DNA of 64,000 nucleotides. Source: Blastocatellia bacterium. Its GTDB lineage: Bacteria; Acidobacteriota; Blastocatellia; Chloracidobacteriales; JADJPF01. The stretch covers positions 60,022 to 124,021 of the forward strand of contig JADJPF010000012.1 in NCBI GenBank assembly GCA_016713405.1. Reading direction: 5' to 3'. This document shows positions 8,342-17,695 of this stretch, in pieces. The first letter of the stretch is position 1, and each line of letters starts with the position of its first letter. Position numbers and translations under genes: made by a program. The notes beneath the pieces were generated by a model, which worked only from the letters and a program-made list of their open reading frames with translations, did no database searches and was not told the origin of the DNA.

Positions 8342-10599
8342 ATGCCAAAAGTTCATCTAGCATTAGTAATTCATGCTCATCAGCCTGTAGGAAATTTTGA
8401 TCATGTAATAGAAGATGCTTATCAAAAATCTTATTTGCCTTTTGTTAAAACTCTAGCTAACCATTCTAAGATCAAATTAGCATTACATTTTACAGGCTCT
8501 TTATTTGCTTGGTTTAAACTACATCATCCAGATTACTTACAGCTACTTGCTGAACTAGTTGCTAAGGCCAAATAGAGCTAATTTCAGGGGGCTTTTATGA
8601 ACCAATTCTAGCTATCTTACCTTATAAAGATCGCTGTGAACAAATCTATAAGCTTAATCACTTTCTAAAAACAGAACTTGGTTATGAGGCTAAAGGGATG
8701 TGGACGGCTGAAAGGGTATGGGAAAGTAATTTAGTGTCCGCTATTAGTGAAACAGGCATTAAGTATACTATCTTAGATGATACTCATTTTGCTATGGCAG
8801 GACTACGCGATAACCAACTATTTGGCTACTATATTACAGAAGAACAAGGACAAACTCTTAAGCTTGTTCCTTCTAGTATGAGAGTACGCTATTTAATCCC
8901 ATTTGCAGATCCACAAGAAACAATCGCTTATTTACGTGGGCTTTGGGAAACAGCTGAGCATGACTTGCTAGTAGCAATGGGCGATGATACAGAAAAATTT
9001 GGTGTTTGGCCCAAAACTTACCAACTTTGCTACAAAAAACAATGGCTAGATAGGTTTTATCAAGCTATTGCTAAAGAAAGTGACTGGCTAGAAACTGTTA
9101 AACTAGGTGATTACTTAGAACAAAGTGAACCTAATGGACAAATATATCTACCTACTGCTAGTTATGCAGAAATGATGGAATGGTCTCTTCCTGCAAAGGT
9201 TTCTCAAGAATTTGTAGATCTAAAACATATGTTAGGTGATAGCGAACCAGAAAAAAAATTAGCCCAATATTTACAAGGCGGTTATTGGCGAAACTTCCTT
9301 GTAAAATATCGAGAAAGTAACCTAATCCATAAAAAAATGCTCCAAGTAAGTCAACGCCTCCATAGACTTTATCAATATTATCATCGATATAATGAGCCAA
9401 TTTGCTTAACTCAGTCTGATAACCCTAAAATAAGTTGCTTAAAAGAAGCCTATGATTATTTATTGCAAGGCGAGTGTAATGATGCTTTTTGGCATGGGGT
9501 ATTTGGTGGGCTTTATGCTCCACATCTTCGTAGCACTTCGCTGATGGCATTAATTAAAGCAGAGCATTTACTAGATAAAGTAGAGTTTGCAGAGCAAACC
9601 AACTGGATTACATCGCGTGAGTTTGATTTTGATGGAGATGGAATTAATGAAGTAGAAATTCATAACTCAGGCTTTGCTGCTGTTTATGATAATAAAGAAG
9701 GTGGTTTATCAGTTCTTGACTTTAAGACTAGGAATTTTAGCTTAATTAACTCTTTGCAGCGAAAAGAAGAAGCTTATCATCAGCGTGTTAAAGAAATAGG
9801 TTTGGAGGAGGCTGCCGAAGAGTTAGAAGCAAACAGTGAGTTAAATAATAAAAAAATAGAAAATCTAGTAGAAAAAACTAAAGAAGCAACACAGTTAGCA
9901 AATAATGATAATGAAGAAGATGATGTAGAAACAATTCATGGAATAGCTAAAGTAAAAGAAAAAGGGTTAGATAAATTTTTAGTTTATGATAAATATCCTC
10001 GTAATAGCTTTAGTGTCTATGCTTTAGCTACAGAAACAAGTTTATCTGATTTTGCTACTCAGCAATTAGATGGAAAAGTTTTACTGGCTCAATCAGGGCA
10101 TTTAACTTTAACTGAGCTTGAAAAAGCATGTGAATTTACAGTTAAACACACATTAAATCTAGCAAAAATTAATTTGGCAGAAACTATTGAATTGGAACAA
10201 ACATTTATTTTTCAAGGAAATAGCGACACAATAACAAGTAAATTGTTTCTAAAGGATAATTTTGCAGGTCGTCTAGCTGTTGAATTTAATATTAATTTGT
10301 TAGCTGGAGATGCACATGACCGTTATTTTCGCTTTGGAGATGAACAACATCGCCTTAACTGGCAAGGTGTTGTTAAAAAACAAGACCAATTAAGCTTAAC
10401 AGATGAATATTTTAGGCTAGCAGTTAAACTAAATTCAAACAAAGCTGTTGATTGGTGGATTTACCCGGTTTTTTCTGTTTCACAATCTGAAGAAGGTTTT
10501 GAAAGAGTTTATCAAGGTTCATCAATTATAGTAGTTTTACTAGCAAATCAAGCTAACACAGACCCAATAGAAATAAGTCTTACAGCTATAGCTATTTAA
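8342..10599 (+). CDS. GH57 alpha-glucan-acting enzyme, interrupted by one frameshift
   Basis: GH57 enzymes of this layout are 4-alpha-glucanotransferases or alpha-amylases acting on glycogen, starch or maltodextrin. The start MPKVHLALVIHAHQP carries the family HxH motif and follows a GAGG ribosome site. The nucleophile glutamate lies in MWTAERVWE and the acid aspartate in MGDDTEKFG. DUF1925/1926-like accessory domains follow. The frame breaks at 8571: GCCAAATAG reads into a stop, while adding one A restores GCC AAA ATA GAG and continues into LISGGFYEP. A charged insert of some 80 residues (about 9765-9985) interrupts the C-terminal domain. No signal peptide, so cytoplasmic. The break may be a sequencing error. 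Confidence 0.85.
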
Positions 10600-10607
10600 C
10601 CTAAGGA

Positions 10608-10626
10608 CGCGGGCATTTTGCCCGCG
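10608..10626. terminator. Bidirectional terminator between convergent genes
   Basis: GCGGGC and GCCCGC form a stem with loop ATTTT, followed on the plus strand by a T-rich tract (from 10635). It serves the GH57 gene and possibly the convergent oxygenase gene. Confidence 0.75.
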
Positions 10627-10638
10627 CACCTAGCATTT

Positions 10639-11265
10639 TTATTTTTTTTCCTTAACAAGCCACTCACTTAAAATTGTATATCTTTCCCAGTCATAGACTT
10701 TTTTAATGCTGTGCCAATTGGTATCATCAGAAAAAAATATTACTAACCTATTTTCAATTGGGTTAATAAAAACTGTTTGGTCTTCATCCCCAATCTTGTT
10801 TTTATGAAGACAAAGTTGTCCTCCAAAATCTTCTTTCCAATCAGGAGATAAATAGTAAATTGTTACTACTGATCTAAACCCCATATCATCAATGTGTGGT
10901 GGAAATTCTGGAGAATCTGGATCCATATGTCTTAATTGAACATAATTTTTAGTATTAATAGTTAATTTTGTATTTGAAAGGGTTTCTAAAATAGACTTAA
11001 ACTCTACTGAGTAAAAAATTTTAGCTAAAGGTATGTATTCTAATACTGCAAATTGTATTTGGTGAGGGTCATTTTCTTGAATTGAAAAAGTATGTTGTTT
11101 AGAAAAAATAGCTTTTTGAAACTGCTTAAAAGAAGTTGTTTCAATAAAATTATCTAAAATAAAATGTGTCCAAGGAAAGTCTTTTTTTATGGTTAAAAGC
11201 TCTGAGTTTATCAGTAAATCAAGGTTTTTATATTTTTCAGAAATTGGGCTATTTGCGTTGTCCAT
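10639..11265 (-). CDS. 2-oxoglutarate/Fe(II)-dependent oxygenase family protein
   Basis: This 208-residue cytoplasmic protein has the double-stranded beta-helix signature of the prolyl-4-hydroxylase-like 2OG-Fe(II) family. PPHIDDMGFR gives the iron ligands His-x-Asp, WHSIKKV gives the distal His, and the Arg in ERYTILSEW would bind 2-oxoglutarate. The HxD to H spacing and the FGGQLCLH strand fit. Members hydroxylate proteins or small molecules; the substrate here is unknown. The gene is alone on its strand, convergent with GH57. The N-terminal third is less conserved in appearance and carries no recognised domain. Confidence 0.8.
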   Translation of the reverse strand: MDNANSPISEKYKNLDLLINSELLTIKKDFPWTHFILDNFIETTSFKQFQKAIFSKQHTFSIQENDPHQIQFAVLEYIPLAKIFYSVEFKSILETLSNTKLTINTKNYVQLRHMDPDSPEFPPHIDDMGFRSVVTIYYLSPDWKEDFGGQLCLHKNKIGDEDQTVFINPIENRLVIFFSDDTNWHSIKKVYDWERYTILSEWLVKEKK

Positions 11266-11401
11266 GAAGAAGTCTTAAGTAATTTTAAGTATTTAATTGT
11301 TGAGACAGAAAACTAATACTTTATATTTTCTGCCTCAATTTAAGTTAAAACTCAGATACAAAGCCAAAAACTAATAAATTATATAGCTTAAGTATTATTA
11401 A

Positions 11402-11551
11402 TTATTCTGAGGCTTCATCTTTTTTCTCTTCAGATGAATCTGCTTGTTGAGTTTCTGTTTGATCTGTAACGTTTGCTGCTAGATCTTTTACTTCATCTGA
11501 TACACTTTCTGCTGGTCTGTTTGTTCCTGCGCCACCTTTTGGAGCCGCCAT
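11402..11551 (-). CDS. Small acidic hydrophilic protein, 49 residues
   Basis: The open frame starts MAAPKGGAGTNRPAES and ends EEKKDEASE. It is rich in Glu, Asp, Ser and Thr, contains no hydrophobic core, no cysteine and no signal peptide, and is probably disordered. Support for it being real comes from expression signals: an AGGAGG ribosome site eight bases before the ATG, and a TTGACA-N17-TATATA promoter 56 bases upstream. It stands alone, flanked by an oxygenase gene and a crotonase gene. I recognise no family. It may be an abundant small protein, perhaps stress-related, but that is inference from the promoter strength only. Confidence 0.65.
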   Translation of the reverse strand: MAAPKGGAGTNRPAESVSDEVKDLAANVTDQTETQQADSSEEKKDEASE

Positions 11552-11606
11552 AGTAGTTATCCTCCTTGGTTAAACTAATAAATTAAATTGCTGAAAATCC
11601 TGTAAG

Positions 11607-11635
11607 TATATATTGATATTTTAGCGTTTTGTCAA
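11607..11635 (-). promoter_or_regulatory. Near-consensus sigma-70 promoter of the 49-residue gene
   Basis: On the minus strand, TTGACA is followed after 17 bases by TATATA, giving a predicted leader of about 48 bases. This is the best housekeeping-type promoter I found in the window. Confidence 0.6.
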
Positions 11636-11672
11636 TGAATAGTTTAAAACTAGCTGCAAGAAATAGATAAAG

Positions 11673-12473
11673 TTAGTCAGTTTGAGAGAAATTTGGTTTT
11701 CGCCTTTCTTGAAAGGCTTTTAATCCTTCTTCCATATCTTCACTTGCTAAAGCATATTGTCCTAGCTGGGCTTCTATACGTAATCCTTCGTCTAGTGTTG
11801 TACCAAGGCCATTTAACAGAGCTTGTTTATCAGTGCGGATAGCTGTTTGTGGAAAAGAACAAATTTCTTCAGCCATTTTATAAACACGGTTCATAAGCTC
11901 ATTAGCTGGAGTTATTTCATTAACTAGGCCAATACGGTAAGCATGATGAACATCTATACGTTTGCCGGTGATGATTAACTCCATTGCATGGCCTAAGCCT
12001 ACAATATGTGGCAATCGTTGAGTTCCACCATCTACTAAAGGAACACCCCAACGCCGACATAATACGCCAAATTCAGCTGTTTCTGAAGCAATACGAAAAT
12101 CTGTTAAACAGGCTAGCTCTAAGCCGCCAGCAAATGCCCCACCATTGATTGCACCAATTATAGGCTTAAAAATATCTGTTTGACGAGTGTAGCCCATATA
12201 GCCAGGGCCATTATAAATAAATCGACGTAGCTTATTTTTTGACCAAGGAAAACTTTTTGCTTGAGTAACATAACTTTTTAAGTCTGCACCAGCACAAAAT
12301 GTGTCTCCTACTCCAGTAAGTATTGCTACATATTGATTATCATCATCTCGAAAATCTAACCAAGCTTGCATTAGTAATTCTGCTGCCTCTTGATCAATAG
12401 CATTTTTTTGTTCTGGGCGATTAATAGTAATAGTAGTAATGTGATTTTGCTTAGTAACTAAGATTTTAGGCAT
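11673..12473 (-). CDS. Enoyl-CoA hydratase/isomerase (crotonase) family protein
   Basis: This 266-residue crotonase acts on acyl-CoA thioesters. FCAGADLK gives the first oxyanion-hole segment and NGGAFAGGLELA the second. The usual catalytic glutamates of enoyl-CoA hydratase align with FGVLCRRWGVPLVDGG, where the first glutamate appears replaced (EFGVLCRRWG rather than the EFGxPE pattern), so a hydratase reaction is not assured. Start is supported by AAGGAG upstream. It sits 17 bases downstream of the membrane-protein gene and is likely in the same transcript. Confidence 0.88.
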   Translation of the reverse strand: MPKILVTKQNHITTITINRPEQKNAIDQEAAELLMQAWLDFRDDDNQYVAILTGVGDTFCAGADLKSYVTQAKSFPWSKNKLRRFIYNGPGYMGYTRQTDIFKPIIGAINGGAFAGGLELACLTDFRIASETAEFGVLCRRWGVPLVDGGTQRLPHIVGLGHAMELIITGKRIDVHHAYRIGLVNEITPANELMNRVYKMAEEICSFPQTAIRTDKQALLNGLGTTLDEGLRIEAQLGQYALASEDMEEGLKAFQERRKPNFSQTD

Positions 12474-12490
12474 ATAAGTTAAGACTCCTT

Positions 12491-14251
12491 TTAATTTATA
12501 ATTTTAGGTAGATAATAAATTCTTAATACTTCATCCTCGTAATAAATTTTAGTTTCTGGATGAAGTTTACGGTAGGTTTCACACAAGATTAAAGCTTGCT
12601 GCTCAAGGCTAGCACGACCTGCTAAAGAGCGATAATAACGATAAGTTGGGTCAGTTAATGTTGCAAAGGGAACTAAAAGAGGCTCACTATCAAAAACCAT
12701 AAAAGGTTTTTTTTCTACAAAAATAAAAGTTTCTAATGTGCTAGATAGGTAAAAGTCAGGGTTTGCTGCTTTTTCCTGATTTTTTTCTACAAACTCGGCT
12801 AAGTCTTGATACCAACCCTTACCATAACTGCTAGCTAGTTGTTCAACGGGTGCAACAATTAGCCATTGTTTTTTAGGATATTGTTCAGAAATTTCTAAGG
12901 TTTTTCTTGCTGTAATATCATACTCTAAATATTGAAACTTAGGTACAGAAGGTAAAAATAAACTTGCTAAAATAATAAAAAATAAAACTAAAATAATTTC
13001 ATTATATTTATTAGTAAATATTTTTATAAAATAATTAATTAATTGACAGAAAATGCTAACAAATAAAATTAAAGCAATTGGCAAAATAAAGATAAGTTCT
13101 TTAGGTAAAATTTGAGTAGGTTCTTTAACTATTGGTAAAATAACAAGGCTTGCTAATGAAAAGCTAAATATAAGTAGTGCTAAAGGGCGATAAACCAACA
13201 AAATAGCCATAGTTAAAAAAGTAGGAATTAGCAACAATGGAAAAGTTAAAGTTAACAAAAGTAGGCAAACAATGCTATTAAATAAGTTTTGCTTAAAGGT
13301 TAACTTCTGTCTTCCTTCTATGGCTTGACACCAAGAAATAATTGCTAAAAGTGAAAAAATTGTTGCTAAAGTCGTTTCTTCAGCAAACATTTGTTGAGTC
13401 ATACTTTTTTCTAAATAATTATTTATTATTGATAAACAAGATGGTGAATTAGTAATTTTTTTATCAATAGGAAAAGAAAAAGTATAAGCACCTAAAATAT
13501 AGCTAACAATTAACCCAATATTTTTTTGATTAGTTAATTGCCAAATAGTTAAAGCAAGCATAAAAACTAGAAAAATACCTAATATTGGAGAAAAGAATCT
13601 TATAGTTTGTAATGGATTAATTGCAGTTAGACTTGAAAGACTAGCAACTATACTAGAATAAAAAGTTATTTTTGAAGGTTGACCTAAAATTATTTGCCAA
13701 GATTCTAGTAAAGTTTGATAACTATCTGATCTAGCAAATCTTAATTCCTGCAATGGCTGAGAAAACCGAAAAATCAAGATAAATCCAAGCAGAGTAGCTA
13801 TTGCTAAAACTGCTAAGGTAGTGTTAGGGTTAGAAAAATTAAATTTTCCTAGATTCGTAAATAATTTTAAGTAAGTTTCTTTTGATTTAGTTTTTAAGTA
13901 TTCTGGAAAAGTTTTTGTAAAGCTACTAAATTCAACTAAATCAAGTAATTGCAGAAATTTGCTTGCTAAATAAGAACTAATAGAAGTTTGTGTTTGCCAA
14001 AAAGTATTTCTAAACCAAATTACAAAAGGCCAAAATAAATAACACAAAAGCAAAGTTAACCAGTTTAATATATTAAGATAGATTAAGAGGTGAACACCTA
14101 AAAAGATTACTAGTGTAGTATAAAGATAACCACTAATTAATTGTGTAAGAAAATTTTCTTTTTTAGATAATAGTTTTTTGGGTAGCCAAAAAAAAAGTAA
14201 GTAGAAAACAAATAGAACCCAAAAAGCTTGGAAAAAACTAATAAATTGCAT
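12491..14251 (-). CDS. Multi-pass membrane protein, unknown function
   Basis: The first 425 or so of 586 residues alternate hydrophobic helices (roughly ten to twelve) and short loops; the last 160 residues are soluble (from FQYLEYDITARKTLEIS). A soluble tail after many membrane helices recalls ArnT/PMT-like (GT-C) glycosyltransferases and oligosaccharide-handling proteins. The loop after the early helices, ELRFARSDSYQTL, holds acidic residues but no motif I can assign with confidence. It is divergent from the lipoprotein gene, with 51 bases between starts, and lies ahead of the crotonase gene. Extreme Leu/Ile/Phe content explains its AT richness. Confidence 0.7.
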   Translation of the reverse strand: MQFISFFQAFWVLFVFYLLFFWLPKKLLSKKENFLTQLISGYLYTTLVIFLGVHLLIYLNILNWLTLLLCYLFWPFVIWFRNTFWQTQTSISSYLASKFLQLLDLVEFSSFTKTFPEYLKTKSKETYLKLFTNLGKFNFSNPNTTLAVLAIATLLGFILIFRFSQPLQELRFARSDSYQTLLESWQIILGQPSKITFYSSIVASLSSLTAINPLQTIRFFSPILGIFLVFMLALTIWQLTNQKNIGLIVSYILGAYTFSFPIDKKITNSPSCLSIINNYLEKSMTQQMFAEETTLATIFSLLAIISWCQAIEGRQKLTFKQNLFNSIVCLLLLTLTFPLLLIPTFLTMAILLVYRPLALLIFSFSLASLVILPIVKEPTQILPKELIFILPIALILFVSIFCQLINYFIKIFTNKYNEIILVLFFIILASLFLPSVPKFQYLEYDITARKTLEISEQYPKKQWLIVAPVEQLASSYGKGWYQDLAEFVEKNQEKAANPDFYLSSTLETFIFVEKKPFMVFDSEPLLVPFATLTDPTYRYYRSLAGRASLEQQALILCETYRKLHPETKIYYEDEVLRIYYLPKIIN

Positions 14252-14302
14252 TTTTCTAATAAGTTAATCAACCAAAATTTAATTTTTAGATTGTAACTTG
14301 CT

Positions 14303-15382
14303 ATGTTTAATAAAGTAAAAATGTTTGCTACTAAAAGATGGATATTGATTACTTGGCTGCTAAGTCTAAGTTTATTAATAGCTTGTGTACAGGAAACTAA
14401 ATCTACAACTAAATCTATAGTTGAAACAGACAATAAACAAATTCCTTTGCCACCTAAACTTGCTATTTATTATGGTTTTCCAAGTTTAGTTAATGGAGCA
14501 AAAGGGGATTTAGCAACGGCTACAAGTATTTTCTCTAGCTATGACATAGTAGTTTTTGGAGATGGACTAGAATTTAAAGACATTGTTTTAGGTCGTAAAC
14601 CTCAAGGAGCAGGGCCGGTAGAGCATGAAAATACACGTCAGATAATTAGCCGACTCAGCCAGTCAGAAAAACAAACTCGTGTTTATGGCTATGTAGATTT
14701 AGGTAATTCCCAAAATTTATCTTTAGCAGAAATAGAAAACCGGGTGCGTCTTTGGGCTGATATGGGAGTAGTGGGAATTTTTCTAGATGAAGCAGGTTAT
14801 GATTATGGCGTTAATCGTAGCCATCAAAATGCTGCTATAAAAGTGATTCGTAAATTTGGTTTAAGTGCTTTTCTAAATGCTTTTAACCTGCAAGATTTAT
14901 TTGAGGCTAAAAGGGTTCCGCTTAATAAATTAGGTGGAGGAAATCCTGCTGGAGAAGCCTGTATTTTAGGTAGTAATGACCTAGTTTTACTTGAGTCTTT
15001 TCAAATTCGCAATGGGGAATTTGATGATACTTACCCATCAAAAATTGCAGAATCTATAAAATATCGAGAAATCTTTGGGACAAAAATCTTAGGTGTAACA
15101 ACTGTATTACCAAATCAAGCTTTTGACCAAGCTAAACATGATTATGCTTGGTGGAGTGCAGCACTTTGGCAAATAGATGGATTTGGCTGGGGTGAGCCTA
15201 ATTATTCTAGTTCAGATAATATGTTGCCTTTAAGAGAACTTCCTAAACTTCCCCAAAAAGGTTTAGGCAGCAGTTTTACTTCAGATGTAGTTAGTAAAAA
15301 AGCTAAATTTTTACGCAAAACTAATTTAGGAAAAATTGTTGTTAACGTAAAAACACACACAGGTAGTTTTGTAGAAAATTAA
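14303..15382 (+). CDS. Lipoprotein with GH114/spherulin-4-like TIM-barrel domain
   Basis: A signal peptide ends in the lipobox LLIAC, so the mature protein should be lipid-anchored in the cell envelope. The barrel-like domain contains LAIYYGFPSLVN at its first strand, VYGYVDLGNSQN, then the acidic strand end WADMGVVGIFLDEAGYDYG and a later WWSAALWQIDGFGWG. This pattern resembles spherulin-4 and GH114 endo-alpha-1,4-polygalactosaminidase-type proteins, where such Asp/Glu residues are catalytic. The substrate is inferred to be a polysaccharide. Start could be 14303 or the in-frame ATG at 14321, both before the same signal peptide. Confidence 0.7.
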   Translation: MFNKVKMFATKRWILITWLLSLSLLIACVQETKSTTKSIVETDNKQIPLPPKLAIYYGFPSLVNGAKGDLATATSIFSSYDIVVFGDGLEFKDIVLGRKPQGAGPVEHENTRQIISRLSQSEKQTRVYGYVDLGNSQNLSLAEIENRVRLWADMGVVGIFLDEAGYDYGVNRSHQNAAIKVIRKFGLSAFLNAFNLQDLFEAKRVPLNKLGGGNPAGEACILGSNDLVLLESFQIRNGEFDDTYPSKIAESIKYREIFGTKILGVTTVLPNQAFDQAKHDYAWWSAALWQIDGFGWGEPNYSSSDNMLPLRELPKLPQKGLGSSFTSDVVSKKAKFLRKTNLGKIVVNVKTHTGSFVEN

Positions 15383-15385
15383 TCT

Positions 15386-15436
15386 AGCAAAATAACGACT
15401 TATAGGATAGCTGTTTTATAAGTTATTTATTTTGCT
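15386..15436. terminator. Long hairpin between convergent genes
   Basis: AGCAAAATAA with ACTTATA pairs with TATAAGT and TTATTTTGCT across an eleven-base loop. It overlaps the stop of the DUF962 gene and probably ends transcripts from both sides. Confidence 0.6.
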
Positions 15437-15722
15437 GTGTTTGCGGTTTAGCTTCAATACCACTGCCAAAAACTTTTTTCAAAAACCAAAGAGGGCCGAT
15501 CAATAGATAAATAGGGTTTGAGAAAAATGCAGGCATATTACCTTCAAAGCTATGACCAATAAATTGCAAAATCCAACCAACTATAAATAAAGTAAGCCCT
15601 AATTTCCAATTAAAAAAAACTACTACTAGTGAAATAACTATCATTGGGATACCAATAGTATGAGTAAGTTTATTAATTGGGTGTTGATGTTTTGCTTTAT
15701 ATTCTTCTACAAATGAAGCCAT
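15423..15722 (-). CDS. DUF962/Mpo1-like small membrane protein
   Basis: This 99-residue protein has two or three hydrophobic helices and the family hallmarks HPINKLTHTIGIP near the N terminus and GHSFEGNMPAFFSNP in the second half, with IGPLWFLKK near the end. The yeast relative Mpo1 is an Fe(II)-dependent dioxygenase of 2-hydroxy fatty acids, and the conserved histidines are retained here. The bacterial role is inferred. It is monocistronic, with its own candidate promoter upstream. Confidence 0.85.
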   Translation of the reverse strand: MASFVEEYKAKHQHPINKLTHTIGIPMIVISLVVVFFNWKLGLTLFIVGWILQFIGHSFEGNMPAFFSNPIYLLIGPLWFLKKVFGSGIEAKPQTQQNK

Positions 15723-15789
15723 ATTTATACACCTTTCTATTTCTGATATTTAATAATTGTGTTTATTAAGATTAATTGAAGTATTTCTT

Positions 15790-15818
15790 AGTATATGGGT
15801 GTTTAATTTTTGAGGCAA
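15790..15818 (-). promoter_or_regulatory. Putative sigma-70 promoter for the DUF962 gene
   Basis: Minus strand TTGCCT, 17 bases, TATACT, ending about 68 bases before the ATG at 15722. Confidence 0.45.
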
Positions 15819-15845
15819 GAAAGAATTAAATTTTAAAAACTAAAA

Positions 15846-15864
15846 GGCCACTGGTAAAGTGGCC
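15846..15864 (-). terminator. Terminator hairpin after zinc-ribbon membrane protein gene
   Basis: GGCCACT and AGTGGCC pair around GGTAA; on the minus strand the stem is followed by TTTTAGTTTTT. It lies 32 bases past the stop of the gene at 15896. Confidence 0.75.
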
Positions 15865-15895
15865 CCAAAAATCTACTAAGGAAAATTATTAATCT

Positions 15896-17455
15896 TTAGA
15901 ATGAATTATCTAAAGCTAAAGAGCCTCGTAATTCTACAGAATTTCCATTTTCGTCAATTCCAAAGCCTTTATAAATTATTTCTCCAAACCAATCTTCAAT
16001 AGAATGTCCTGTCATTCTTATGGACATACGATAACGTTCTGTCGCGTTAGGTGCTAGTCTTCTATCTAAAAAATTAGAAACTGCATCACTATTTCCTGAG
16101 TAACTGCTTTTATAAGCTGATGTAGAGTTCCAATTTATTCCAACGCCATTTAATTCTCTGACAACAAGGTCAAATTGATAAATATAACCATTACTAGTTT
16201 GTAAACGGGATTTATTAGCAATACTAAGTACTACTTTTGCTTTTTGTCGGCTTGGGTATTTAATCTCTGCTGTTGTTACAGAAGGTTCCCAAGTTCTAAT
16301 TGGTGATTTTGCAGGACTTTTTGCTGTATTTTGATCCGCCACTTTTGGTTTATTAGTGGAAGAATTTGCTGAAGCTTCTTTGCTAGGCAAAGATGATGAT
16401 TTGCTTTTTTCAACAACAGTTGATTTTTCATTAGTTGATTTTTGGTTTTTAGCAACAACTGGTTGTTTTGCACCAGAATTTACAGCCTCAACTTTAGTAG
16501 TTTTATTAGGATAACTAGTTTTAGATGGGTTGATTGTAGTTTTTGATTTAGCAGTTATGGTAGTTGTAGGCTTTTTATTAGGCTCAGATGATAAAGATTT
16601 ATTACTAACATCTATCTTTTTAGGAGTAACATTAGTAGTTTTATCTTTTGAAGTTGTTGAATTTACAGGATTTGTTAAATCTGGAATAACTTGGCTATTA
16701 TTTGTTGGCTCTGTTGGGCTTGCTAAAGGTTCTATAGTTTTATTTATTTCTTCCACCGTATTATTAACAGGTTTGTTTTCTGTAATAGTAGAAGTTTCTT
16801 CTGTATCAGCAGATACTTTTGCCCATTCTAAAGCATAAGGAAGGCTATAAGCAGCAAACCCTGCTATAGATAAAAGCACTATTAAGGCTAAGGCTACAAA
16901 TAGTTTACGATCTGCTGAAGAAGAAAAATGACTTACAGCATATTTACCTAGAGTATCAAAAGGCAATACTGCCGGAGCCGTTAAATTTTTAGTTTCAATA
17001 CTAGCTGATGGAGGGGTGTTTTCTAAATTTGAAGTAACAACAGTTTTTTCTGTTACAAAACTATTTGCCCCAGGGTTTTCTGACTCATTTAGTTTTGAAC
17101 TAGTGATTTCTTCTAAAATATTAGCTACAACAGGTGACACATCAATAGATGATTCAAATCCACCTTTGTTATTAAGGGTTTTAACTTGTAGTTCAACACC
17201 ATGTAAAGGACAATTTTGAGTAGCTAAAGGATAGAATTGATTACATAAATTACAAAAATTAGCTGTTGGATTAGCTTTTTGGCTGTAGGTTACTAACTCT
17301 AAATTATGAATAGGACAAGTAGTTTTATTAGGATAATTTATTCCACATTCTGGGCAAACAGTTAATAAAATGCCCGTTTGTAGTGTGGTTCCATCACGAG
17401 AACAATATTTCATATGATCAGAATAATTACGGTTACAAACAGGACAAGTTTTCAT
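15896..17455 (-). CDS. Zinc-ribbon membrane protein with disordered linker
   Basis: Three short zinc-ribbon units occupy residues 1-25 (CPVCNRNYSDHMKYC), 33-55 (CPECGINYPNKTTCP) and 66-92 (CNLCNQFYPLATQNCP). A single membrane helix near residues 185-205 is followed by a long Thr/Ser/Pro/Lys linker to about 385 and a beta-rich C-terminal domain containing RYRMSIRMTGHSIEDWFGE. With the ribbons on the cytoplasmic side, the C-terminal domain would face the periplasm. The N-terminal ribbon resembles the one on the kinase at 19868, and the sigma-54 activator lies between, suggesting one signalling group. Start supported by AGGAG. Family not recognised. Confidence 0.75.
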   Translation of the reverse strand: MKTCPVCNRNYSDHMKYCSRDGTTLQTGILLTVCPECGINYPNKTTCPIHNLELVTYSQKANPTANFCNLCNQFYPLATQNCPLHGVELQVKTLNNKGGFESSIDVSPVVANILEEITSSKLNESENPGANSFVTEKTVVTSNLENTPPSASIETKNLTAPAVLPFDTLGKYAVSHFSSSADRKLFVALALIVLLSIAGFAAYSLPYALEWAKVSADTEETSTITENKPVNNTVEEINKTIEPLASPTEPTNNSQVIPDLTNPVNSTTSKDKTTNVTPKKIDVSNKSLSSEPNKKPTTTITAKSKTTINPSKTSYPNKTTKVEAVNSGAKQPVVAKNQKSTNEKSTVVEKSKSSSLPSKEASANSSTNKPKVADQNTAKSPAKSPIRTWEPSVTTAEIKYPSRQKAKVVLSIANKSRLQTSNGYIYQFDLVVRELNGVGINWNSTSAYKSSYSGNSDAVSNFLDRRLAPNATERYRMSIRMTGHSIEDWFGEIIYKGFGIDENGNSVELRGSLALDNSF

Positions 17456-17574
17456 GTAACACTCCTAAGTATTACTAAAAAGTCATAGGTTAGCCGAAAG
17501 CTAGCCAACAATTGCTATGCCAAAAGAAGAATTATTTGGTTTTAATTAAATAATTTAAAATTAGTGCCATTAAA

Positions 17575-17598
17575 AGAGTTAATAAAACAATTAACTCT
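17575..17598 (-). terminator. Hairpin downstream of sigma-54 activator gene
   Basis: AGAGTTAAT pairs with ATTAACTCT around a six-base loop; on the minus strand a short TTTT follows. A weaker termination signal. The same gap also holds a perfect palindrome TACACCAATTGGTGTA at 17658-17673. Confidence 0.5.
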
Positions 17599-17695
17599 CT
17601 TAAAAATTTTGTTAGTAGAGATTCTTGACTAAGAAAAGAAGTTGCAAGAGAAATTTTTACACCAATTGGTGTAGAACTAGACTAAATGGGGTAGG

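Noticed and set aside
8560..8580. Programmed ribosomal frameshift in the GH57 gene
   Set aside because: There is no X XXY YYZ slippery heptamer, and the same one-base pattern occurs in three other genes, which favours a homopolymer error.
17507..17522. Minus-strand TTGGCATAGCAATTGTT as a sigma-54 promoter for the zinc-ribbon gene
   Set aside because: Spacing is right, but the -12 element reads TTGT rather than TTGC, losing the most conserved base.
17658..17673. TACACCAATTGGTGTA palindrome as an operator
   Set aside because: It lies downstream of the activator gene, not near an identifiable promoter, and a 16-base palindrome in AT-rich DNA is not strong evidence on its own.
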